Shown here in pieces: positions 1 to 5,638 of a stretch of DNA of 6,471 nucleotides. The stretch comes from Micavibrio sp. UBA2020 (GTDB lineage: Bacteria; Pseudomonadota; Alphaproteobacteria; Micavibrionales; UBA2020): the NCBI GenBank assembly GCA_002334985.1, contig DDBY01000159.1:1-6471 (forward strand), given 5' to 3'. The notes under the pieces were generated by a model. The model was not told the origin of the DNA, did not search any database, and saw nothing but the letters and a program-made list of their open reading frames with translations. The first letter of the stretch is position 1. Every line of letters begins with the position of its first letter. Made by a program: the position numbers and the translations under genes.

Positions 1-147
1 GCGCCCTGCCATCAGGAATTTGCGTGCGGGCACGGGTTTACGCTCGTATATCGCAACGTGCACGCCTGCTTGCGCCAGTGTTTCGGCAGCGATAAGGCCG
101 GCGGGGCCGGCGCCGATGATATGCACGCGGCATTCTTTTGTCATCAT
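1..147 (-). CDS. FAD-dependent flavoprotein (HI0933/TIGR03862-like), N-terminal part only
   Basis: Only the first 49 codons lie in the window; the gene runs off the left edge. The protein opens with a short beta strand followed by the dinucleotide-binding motif GAGPAGLIAAETLA (residues 12-25). An acidic residue ends the second strand (IYERKPVPARKF), and the piece finishes with RKFLMAGR. A Rossmann FAD fold followed by a 'RK(F)LMAGRGG'-like stretch is typical of the HI0933 / TIGR03862 'flavoprotein' group of putative NAD(P)/FAD oxidoreductases; the exact substrate is generally unknown. The start ATG at 147-145 overlaps the TGA stop of the preceding membrane-protein gene (ATGA), and a second ATG follows directly at 144-142. 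The overlap indicates translational coupling and a shared transcript. FAD binding is seen clearly; the subfamily is assigned from memory of the N-terminus only and could be another GidA/HI0933-like oxidoreductase. Confidence 0.85.
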   Translation of the reverse strand, partial: MMTKECRVHIIGAGPAGLIAAETLAQAGVHVAIYERKPVPARKFLMAGR

Positions 148-2702
148 GGGGTATCGTCGGCAGGTGCGGGCGGCGCAGGGGGCGTTTCTTCGGCTGCCTT
201 TTCCTGCGCAGGTGCATCAATGCCCATCAGTTTCAGCGTTTCTGCATCCGGCACGCCGCTGTCTTTGAGGCCGTGGCGCATTTGATAACGGCGCAGCGCT
301 TCGTGCGTTGCATCGTTCATGATGCCGCCGCTGTAAACAGCGTCGAGGGTTTTTTCGCGGACAAGAACGTCCTGCACACGTTTGACCAGTTCGTCATGCC
401 CGCGGTCAAAGACGATGACGGGCGCGATGTCGTCGCGGTTGCGGTGCGTTTGCGCAGGGGCAAGGCCTGTCGCGGCCAGCAGCGATTTGCCCGCGCTGTA
501 AATAACAGGCTCCGCCCGCATCGTCCAGTCCAGCAGGGCGGAGGTCACGGGCGCGCGCTCAAGCGAGGCGTGCAGGAAAGCCTGATAACTTTCGCTTTGT
601 GCCGTGCGGCTGCCCGCGACGTAAGGGAACCCCGCGACAACCAAAACGACCACGCCCCAAGCCCCCGCAAGGCGCAGCGGCGAGGGCGGCGCGTCCGGAT
701 AGAAATGCCGCCACGTCAGCCGCGCCGCGGTAATCAGGCAGCGCGCGAGGGTCAGGACGACCAGAAACAGCGATATGAACAGCGCGATGCTGGGAATGTA
801 TATGAAACGCACGGCTTCCTTGCCTGCGGCTTCGCGGCTTTCGCCATTGGCGAATTTCTTGCCCTGCTGCTCCATTTCACGGATGAAGGCGGCGGCGCGG
901 CGCTTGATGTCGGGGACGATGACGTTCTCGGTGAACTCCTCGCGCGTCATGCTCATGCTGAAGCCGGGGTAATACATATCGCCCAGCTCTCCGCGCAGCT
1001 GTTGTTGCACCACGGGCAAGCGCACGAAATCGTCAAAAGACAGGCCGGGTTTCATGTTGCTGGGCATGGTTTTGATATTGCCGTCGGCGTCTTCGTGCTG
1101 GCGGTTCAGTTTCCATTCTACCCCGGCACGCGACATCAGGGCGCGGGCAAGGGCGTCGTCAAGCGTTTGCACGTCGCTGCGGTCCCAGTCTTCGGGCAGC
1201 ATAAAGGTAATCAGCCGTCTTTTCAGGCGTATTTCGCGCAGGACTTTCTGGCGCACCAGTTTGCGCAGCTGCTCCGATGCTTCGTAATCGTCGCGGTTGC
1301 GGATGGTGGCGGTGAAGGCGGTCTGGCGCTGGATGTACTGCATGCAAAACGGCATCAGGCGCGCTTGCAGTCTTTCGATACCGGCGGGGTGGCAGGCGAA
1401 AGTTTCGCGCTTGGCAACTTCGCGCAGGCTGGCGCCCATTTCGTTATAGCTGGCGATATCTTCGGGTGTGATGCCGCTTGTTTCGCACCAGTAATCATAG
1501 GGCACGCGCGCGTCGATAGCATCGCGGATGGTGCGCTGGTATTGAAACACGACGCGGCCGCGGCAGTTTTCATTCGCGCAGGCGGTAAAGTTTTTACGCA
1601 CATCGATAAGGCGGGTGTAAAGCGTCGCGGCGTTGCGGCTGGAAAAGGCTTTGCACGTTGCAATCGAATCCCGCATTTTCAGCCAGCCGTTATCCACCTC
1701 GTCGCGGATGACGCGCATGATTTCGTTGCGGATTTCTATCAGCTTCGGCTCCGACAGGGCTTCGGCATATTCCGACGATGCATTGGCGTAGGGGGCATAG
1801 ACGTCGGTTTTGAAACGCTCGGCCTCTGCCTGATAATCGGCATAGCGCGCATCGATATTCTGGATGTCGGTGCGCATGACCATCAGGCGCACGATGTCAT
1901 CCTGCTTTTCACGTATCATTTCCTTGGCTTCGTCCGGAAACTGCATGAACAGACTGCCCATGAGCACAAGGAACGTACGCAGCGCCGGGTCTTCATCCTT
2001 GTCAAAACGCAAATCGCGCAGCGCGATGATGCCGTGGCCGAAGCCTGTGCGCATCAACTGCATATAACGCGCATCAAGGCGGGTTTCCCACGTCGTCGGG
2101 TGAACCATAAAACGCTCGATAATGATTTTCTGGCCGAAAAACATCGCAGGCCACGTCATCATCAGCACACCCAGAACAACCACGGCGCGGTGCAGCTGCA
2201 TGTAATGCGCAACCAGCACGGCGAAAATGCCGATGAAGGGCAGGATAACCCATATCATCGAGGCATCCGGCGGCGGGAAATCCAGCGTGACATCAGGCGC
2301 GGAAGAGCTCAGCAACTGCGTAAAGCCCACACCCGCAGGGTCAAGCCCGCCGCCCGCAGGCGCGAGGGGGGAGAGCAAAAACAAAAGCGGGCAAAAGACC
2401 ACCAGAGCGCCAAAAACAATCTGGTCAGAAAGGCGCGACATGCGGAAACCGTCACGCGCAAAAAAACCTGCAACCAGCAGCGACAACCCCACGCCAGAAA
2501 CCGCGCGGCCGAGATATTCCACATCGCGCAGGTCGTCTGCCGTCGCGGTAATATCGCTGGCGGTATCGAGCAGGCGGGCGTTAAAAATAAATTCGGCAAG
2601 GATGTAGAGAAGGCTGAGGCACAACAGCGTGACATCCAGACGCAATCCGGCGCGGCCGGAGGCGGCGGTCTTGTCGGCGCTGTTGCGGGTGGTATCAGTC
2701 AC
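144..2702 (-). CDS. Large polytopic membrane protein with periplasmic Cys-containing domain and C-terminal peptidoglycan-binding-like domain
   Basis: I do not recognise the full-length family. Residues here count from the upstream TTG at 2756; subtract 18 for the preferred start. Hydrophobic segments lie near 42-60, 84-100, 112-131, 167-184 and 190-208. A hydrophilic, largely helical region spans about 209-650, and two further segments lie near 651-675 and 696-712. Loops 101-111, 185-189 and 676-695 are basic; 61-83 and 132-166 are acidic. This puts the N-terminus inside, and the big loop and C-terminus outside. All six non-membrane cysteines (368, 393, 398, 424, 455, 471) sit in the big loop. 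Residues about 788-846 match the PG_binding_1 pattern (VKRVQ...T..ALRRYQ..HGL..SG..D..TLKLMGI). A Pro/Ala/Glu-rich tail follows. Start: GTG at 2702 is preceded by GAGG with a 6-nt spacer; the frame remains open upstream to TTG at 2756, which has no clear ribosome-binding site. It probably acts at the cell envelope; its catalytic or structural role is unknown. Confidence 0.88.
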   Translation of the reverse strand: MTDTTRNSADKTAASGRAGLRLDVTLLCLSLLYILAEFIFNARLLDTASDITATADDLRDVEYLGRAVSGVGLSLLVAGFFARDGFRMSRLSDQIVFGALVVFCPLLFLLSPLAPAGGGLDPAGVGFTQLLSSSAPDVTLDFPPPDASMIWVILPFIGIFAVLVAHYMQLHRAVVVLGVLMMTWPAMFFGQKIIIERFMVHPTTWETRLDARYMQLMRTGFGHGIIALRDLRFDKDEDPALRTFLVLMGSLFMQFPDEAKEMIREKQDDIVRLMVMRTDIQNIDARYADYQAEAERFKTDVYAPYANASSEYAEALSEPKLIEIRNEIMRVIRDEVDNGWLKMRDSIATCKAFSSRNAATLYTRLIDVRKNFTACANENCRGRVVFQYQRTIRDAIDARVPYDYWCETSGITPEDIASYNEMGASLREVAKRETFACHPAGIERLQARLMPFCMQYIQRQTAFTATIRNRDDYEASEQLRKLVRQKVLREIRLKRRLITFMLPEDWDRSDVQTLDDALARALMSRAGVEWKLNRQHEDADGNIKTMPSNMKPGLSFDDFVRLPVVQQQLRGELGDMYYPGFSMSMTREEFTENVIVPDIKRRAAAFIREMEQQGKKFANGESREAAGKEAVRFIYIPSIALFISLFLVVLTLARCLITAARLTWRHFYPDAPPSPLRLAGAWGVVVLVVAGFPYVAGSRTAQSESYQAFLHASLERAPVTSALLDWTMRAEPVIYSAGKSLLAATGLAPAQTHRNRDDIAPVIVFDRGHDELVKRVQDVLVREKTLDAVYSGGIMNDATHEALRRYQMRHGLKDSGVPDAETLKLMGIDAPAQEKAAEETPPAPPAPADDTP

Positions 2703-2708
2703 GAAAAA

Positions 2709-2712
2709 CCTC
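2709..2712 (-). promoter_or_regulatory. Shine-Dalgarno deciding the GTG start of the large membrane protein
   Basis: On the minus strand GAGG is followed by TTTTTC and then GTG at 2702-2700, an ideal 6-nt spacing. The alternative in-frame TTG at 2756 is preceded only by AT-rich sequence without a purine-rich box. The 18 extra residues from TTG (MPKAAPW...) look like a non-coding extension. Confidence 0.6.
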
Positions 2713-2870
2713 GGGGTGCGGCGGGCGGCTATCGCCCACGGCGCAGCCTTGGGCAATAAAACATGCTTAATATTGAAATATAAAGAAAAAATATCAACAT
2801 AGTCTTAACCTGCCGCACGGGGATGCGGATGGATATTCTATATTTTCAATGGTTTAGTTAAATGCGGGCG

Positions 2871-2884
2871 GCGGCGCGCGCCGC
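2871..2884. repeat. Perfect 14-bp GC palindrome; possible weak terminator
   Basis: GCGGCGCGCGCCGC equals its own reverse complement and lies 9 nt after the stop codon of the 76-codon gene. It could fold as a 5-bp stem with a 4-base loop and act as a transcription terminator. However, the bases that follow on the minus strand (CGCCCGCATTTAAC) give only three T residues, so an intrinsic terminator is poorly supported. A protein-binding site or simple GC-rich sequence are alternatives. Confidence 0.35.
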
Positions 2885-2893
2885 GAGAGGGGG

Positions 2894-3124
2894 TTATTCC
2901 GAAAATACGACGGCGACGCCGCGCTTTTTGAAATAGGCCTGCATGACCTTGCGTCCCTGACGGTTGTTTTGCGCCAGACGTGCGGCATCGACCGCCACTT
3001 CTTTTTTGCCATCTGCGGCAAGAGATGTTTTCAAATCCGCAATCAGCGCATCGATGTCCTGGTTGTCGTTGTGCAGGGAGGCATAAATAGCCTCAAGAAT
3101 ATCGGCAACGGGGCGTGCGGTCAT
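2894..3124 (-). CDS. Small hypothetical protein (76 aa)
   Basis: I do not recognise this protein. It is soluble and mainly helical by eye: residues 1-40 are acidic and leucine/alanine-rich (ILEAIYASLHNDNQDIDALI). The second half is basic (RLAQNNRQGRKVMQAYFKKRG) and ends in a short strand-like VAVVFSE. There is no cysteine, signal peptide or membrane segment. The start ATG at 3124 is well supported by GAGGAG eight bases upstream, and a strong sigma70-like promoter lies 44-72 nt upstream of it. The gene therefore seems to be expressed on its own rather than only by read-through from dgkA. The acidic-then-basic layout could suit a nucleic-acid or protein-binding adaptor, but nothing specific supports that. 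That it is a real gene is likely, from the ribosome-binding site, the promoter and the amino-acid-like composition. Confidence 0.75.
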   Translation of the reverse strand: MTARPVADILEAIYASLHNDNQDIDALIADLKTSLAADGKKEVAVDAARLAQNNRQGRKVMQAYFKKRGVAVVFSE

Positions 3125-3167
3125 GGCTCTGGCTCCTCGGCTTCGGCGCGGGTTTGTTTACGCGGCT

Positions 3168-3196
3168 ATACTATAAACGCGCGGCGGGGGTGTCAA
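3168..3196 (-). promoter_or_regulatory. Sigma70-like promoter for the 76-codon gene
   Basis: Minus strand: -35 TTGACA (3196-3191, perfect consensus), a 17-nt spacer, then TAGTAT (3173-3168). An overlapping TATAGT at 3175-3170 matches the -10 consensus better but gives a 15-nt spacer. Transcription would begin near 3161, leaving a leader of about 37 nt with GAGGAG before the ATG at 3124. The -35 lies only 12 nt after the dgkA stop codon. An inverted repeat CGCGGC (3207-3202) / GCCGCG (3185-3180) brackets the -35 and could be a weak dgkA terminator or an operator. Confidence 0.65.
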
Positions 3197-3207
3197 TCCG
3201 TGCCGCG

Positions 3208-3600
3208 TTATTGATGAAAGAAGGGCAACACATACGGCAGAAAGGTCAAAATCCCGATAACAGCAGCCCCTGCGGCGCAGATAAGGACGGCGCCCGCTGC
3301 GATGTCTTTTGAGCGTTTGACCGAAGGGCTGAATTCTGGCGAAACGACGTCACAGAGGTGCTCGAAAGCGGTATTTACCAATTCAGCAAACCAGACCAAT
3401 GCAATACAAAGCGCAAGCCAGCGCCAATCATCTGGGCTGACGTCAAAATAAACTCCGCCGGCAATAACGGTGATGGCGGCTGTCAGGTGTACGAATGCAT
3501 TTCTTTGCGTGCGCAGGCAAAAGGCGATACCTGCAAAAGCGTAAGAAAAGCTTTTGAGCAGTCGCCGCAAAGAAAAATACTCAGATGTTTTCTTGTCCAT
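3208..3600 (-). CDS. dgkA: Diacylglycerol kinase / undecaprenol kinase family protein
   Basis: This is a small integral-membrane lipid kinase (130 aa; the family is usually 110-135) that phosphorylates diacylglycerol or undecaprenol with ATP at the inner membrane. An N-terminal amphipathic part (LRRLLKSFSYAFAGIAFCLR, 11-30) is followed by RTQRNAFVHL. Three membrane helices follow at about 35-52, 59-78 and 100-124. The family signature is present: E73, N76, E80 and D84 in AELVNTAFEHLCD, then K98-D99 in VKRSKDIAAGAVL. These align with the E. coli DgkA catalytic and ATP/metal residues E69, N72, E76, D80 and K94-D95. Q32 replaces the glutamate of the TERN motif of Gram-positive undecaprenol kinases, a variant I remember from other members. 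The RN.F.HL and KD.AAGAVL wording resembles undecaprenol kinases more than E. coli DgkA, so the substrate is open. The start ATG lies 3 nt after the stop of the 51-codon ORF with only a weak AAGAA ribosome-binding site, suggesting coupling. Confidence 0.93.
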   Translation of the reverse strand: MDKKTSEYFSLRRLLKSFSYAFAGIAFCLRTQRNAFVHLTAAITVIAGGVYFDVSPDDWRWLALCIALVWFAELVNTAFEHLCDVVSPEFSPSVKRSKDIAAGAVLICAAGAAVIGILTFLPYVLPFFHQ

Positions 3601-3603
3601 GTT

Positions 3604-3759
3604 CTATTTCTTTTTGTCTGTGCCATCGTTGTCAAATGTCAGTCGCCAGCAAAGTGGGTCAGTCTTGGGTGCGTGAGCGAAACTGAAAAACCTTGTCAAC
3701 CTTGCCCAAATCGACAGTGCAATCGTTGCAAAAAAAGCGAAGATAAGGCAACAAGCCAT
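3604..3759 (-). CDS. Small single-pass membrane protein (51 aa), unknown function
   Basis: This short gene fills the gap between the Ldi-like gene and dgkA. Residues 1-19 (MACCLIFAFFATIALSIWA) form one hydrophobic helix, followed by RLTRFF. The hydrophilic tail includes KTDPLCWRLTFDNDGTD and ends in three lysines. Support for it being real: its ATG (3759) directly abuts the TGA stop of the upstream gene (TGAATG); AAGGA lies eight bases upstream with good spacing; its TAG is 3 nt from the dgkA ATG; and it occupies the whole 159-nt gap without a stop. I do not recognise the family. It may be a partner of the Ldi-like protein or of the lipid kinase, or a translational coupler that delivers ribosomes to dgkA. 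A chance open frame is possible but less likely given the precise junctions. Confidence 0.7.
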   Translation of the reverse strand: MACCLIFAFFATIALSIWARLTRFFSFAHAPKTDPLCWRLTFDNDGTDKKK

Positions 3760-5637
3760 TCAGGACATCCTTGCCAGTTTGAATTGAATTTTTCCGCGCG
3801 CCTGTATTTCCGCGGCCGCTCTACCGCTATCATCTGCAACAAGTGTGGGGATTTCAAGGCCTTCAAACTTGTAGCAAGCTTTGGGGATAAGCCCCCCAAA
3901 TTTGAGTCGTGCAGAGCTCTGCCCGAAACGCAATTCCGCCGCAGCTGTCAACGTGCCGTCTGTGCTTTTTGCGTAACTGAAAAGTATCTGGCTGTAGTCA
4001 GCGAAGTCTATAAACGGAGCCGCGGGGGTGGTTTTTTCATTAATAAGGTTTTTAAAGGCGTCTTTGGATGTTGCGCGTGCCATCATCTCGACGCCGTGCG
4101 CCCATACGGATGCGCGTGGGCGGTAAAAATTGTCATTCTGCGCGTTTACGGGGCATTCATCGTCGAGTGCTTCAAGGCAGAGTTTTTTGATTTCTGCATC
4201 ACCCATTTCGGCAGCGGCCAATGTCGTCGCGGCATAGGCGGCTGCGCGGCTGAAACGGTAATTTCCGGTGTCTATTGGCCAGAAAGCCCGCCGCTGCAGG
4301 TTGCCATTCTTCAGCATGCGTTCACGCAACAATGTCCAGTGACGCAGCGCAATGTCCGGATATAGAGCGTTTAGAAAAAAGCAAGGCATCGCTTGCGGCA
4401 TAATGCCGCCTATATTAGGTATAGCAAGCCCCGTATATACAGAGCGGCAGGGAACAAAATGACCTGCGGTATCGATGAATTCCTGTTCCAGACGTTCACG
4501 AAAAATTTCTTCCTGTTGTGCCCAAGCCTGAGGCGCATAAGATTTTAGCGCCGCGCCGCCTATCGTATTGCATAGCGGGTATATCCAGTTGGGCTCGCAT
4601 GCAGTCAGATGAAAATCCCTGCGGCGGCTTTCGCGTTGCAGGCTGTCCGCAAGGCTCTGCATGTTGTGAGGAAAAATATTTCCGGACGGCTGACGTAAGG
4701 TAAAGGCGTTTTCCTTGTTGTAACGGTCATTGCCGCCGGATTTTTCATGTAGCGTCATTTGCAAAAGCGCAAAGCCCGTGTACATGATGTTTTCGCGCGA
4801 AGCTGGGTCGGCATCTGTACGCAAATTTCCCCAGGCGTTCTCAAGCTGCCAGTATTTCCAGACACGATGGTCGGTCAGCTTTTTTACCAGCCTGCTTTGT
4901 GCATCGTCCAAATACCCGTGCAGCGCTGAAAGATGTGAAGCTTGCGCCATCGAAAGCGCATAGCCAAGAAAATTGATTTGGTAGCGCACAGCTGCGGTTT
5001 GAAACTGGTCAAGCCATTCGAAGCCGTCGAAGTTCTCCACCGGCTGGAGGGCGCGGTCTAAAATAAACTTCATGCGCTGTGCGTCGGTTTCGTTCTCCGC
5101 TTGTGTCTTTATGGCGGGGGTATGTGTAGAAGACACTGCGGCCGTGGCTAAAATTTGATTGCTCTTGCGGCGTTTGCCGTACGCCCACATTTGCCAGCAC
5201 ATGGTGGCAATAATAGCGGTAATAATGCCCCCGCAAATGCCGAGCAGAAGCAGGATTGGCGCGTTGGCACGAGGCACGCCGTGCCCCATCATTGCCGTTG
5301 TAACGGCCAGTGTCACCCACAATAAGGGTGGCAGCAGGGCATTGCCTGTTGCGAACCAGATGCCCAAGGAAAGAATAAAAAGCGCCAAGGCTCCAGTCGC
5401 GGAAAGGATATGCGCTAGGCCGGCTTCGCTGCTGAAACCTACATGCGCGAAGAAGCCGCCGCCCGGTAGCATCAAGCCCATGCCGAAAATTTGTAAAGAG
5501 GCGACAGTGCTATATTGTGCAAGTGCGAAACCAGCCGCGCAAAGCAAAAAGTAAGCGCCAAAAAATCTTGCAATATGCCGTGCTGTGATAGCACCGCAAA
5601 TGCCGCGCCGTTCAGAAAAAAGCGCAGGTTTAAGCAT
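3760..5637 (-). CDS. Membrane-anchored linalool dehydratase/isomerase-like protein
   Basis: The protein is 625 aa. The N-terminal 150 residues hold about four to five membrane segments (about 23-41, 45-66, 74-97, 101-118, 126-148), followed by a basic GKRRK and a polar linker (160-188). Residues about 190-560 resemble the Ldi (linalool dehydratase/isomerase) alpha/alpha-barrel domain: ENIMYTGF (282-289), CEPNWIYPLCN (347-357) and FFLNALYPD (420-428). C347 and C356 are nine apart, the same spacing as the two active-site cysteines of Castellaniella defragrans Ldi (C171/C180). H324 in NIFPHN may be the catalytic histidine, but I could not align it. Residues about 565-622 look like a small beta domain. 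Classic Ldi is about 400 aa, secreted, and acts on linalool, geraniol and myrcene; this membrane-fused form probably has another, perhaps lipidic, substrate. The ATG at 5637 is one base after the HAD stop, with no ribosome-binding site, so translation is likely coupled. GC content is lower than in the HAD gene. Confidence 0.8.
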   Translation of the reverse strand: MLKPALFSERRGICGAITARHIARFFGAYFLLCAAGFALAQYSTVASLQIFGMGLMLPGGGFFAHVGFSSEAGLAHILSATGALALFILSLGIWFATGNALLPPLLWVTLAVTTAMMGHGVPRANAPILLLLGICGGIITAIIATMCWQMWAYGKRRKSNQILATAAVSSTHTPAIKTQAENETDAQRMKFILDRALQPVENFDGFEWLDQFQTAAVRYQINFLGYALSMAQASHLSALHGYLDDAQSRLVKKLTDHRVWKYWQLENAWGNLRTDADPASRENIMYTGFALLQMTLHEKSGGNDRYNKENAFTLRQPSGNIFPHNMQSLADSLQRESRRRDFHLTACEPNWIYPLCNTIGGAALKSYAPQAWAQQEEIFRERLEQEFIDTAGHFVPCRSVYTGLAIPNIGGIMPQAMPCFFLNALYPDIALRHWTLLRERMLKNGNLQRRAFWPIDTGNYRFSRAAAYAATTLAAAEMGDAEIKKLCLEALDDECPVNAQNDNFYRPRASVWAHGVEMMARATSKDAFKNLINEKTTPAAPFIDFADYSQILFSYAKSTDGTLTAAAELRFGQSSARLKFGGLIPKACYKFEGLEIPTLVADDSGRAAAEIQARGKIQFKLARMS

Positions 5638-5638
5638 T

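Larger units (their letters stand above)
2703..2893. other. AT-rich intergenic spacer with candidate promoter elements, hairpin and short upstream ORF
   Basis: This 191-nt spacer separates the 76-codon gene from the large membrane-protein gene. On the minus strand it holds, in order: the GC palindrome at 2871-2884; a possible -10 TAGAAT at 2840-2835 with only a poor -35; a hairpin CCGCA/TGCGG at 2828-2813 with a 6-nt loop; and a TTGATA at 2797-2792 with AATATT 17 nt downstream. There is also a 23-codon hydrophobic reading frame at 2800-2729 (starts MLIFFLYISILS, ends in RLRRGR) with AGG eight bases before its ATG. The downstream gene probably has its own promoter here, but which element is used cannot be decided by eye. 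If TTGATA is the -35, the short frame is not transcribed intact, so these two readings exclude each other. Confidence 0.45.

Noticed and set aside
2309..2635. Minus-strand 108-codon frame inside the large membrane-protein gene
   Set aside because: It is an alternative frame of hydrophobic codons, fully contained in the real gene, with no independent signals.
138..2759. Plus-strand 873-codon reading frame as a gene
   Set aside because: Its translation is rich in His, Arg, Ala and Gln with no domain or membrane pattern, and no ribosome-binding site stands out. The minus-strand frame has coherent membrane segments, positive-inside loops and a PG-binding-like domain.
2871..2884. GC palindrome as a confident intrinsic terminator
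   Set aside because: The following minus-strand bases have only a three-T run after several C and G residues; kept only as a low-confidence repeat.
3601..3759. Gap between the Ldi-like gene and dgkA as a regulatory intergenic region
   Set aside because: It is completely occupied by an open frame with start, ribosome-binding site and stop abutting its neighbours; no promoter or terminator was found in it.
3358..4365. Plus-strand 335-codon reading frame
   Set aside because: It lies antisense to dgkA, the 51-codon ORF and the Ldi-like gene, is cysteine-rich without pattern, and shares codon boundaries with the Ldi-like gene; it is a shadow.
5159..5554. Plus-strand 131-codon reading frame opposite the Ldi-like membrane segments
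   Set aside because: The composition is that of an antisense of hydrophobic codons, with no family resemblance; the minus-strand frame is continuous through it.
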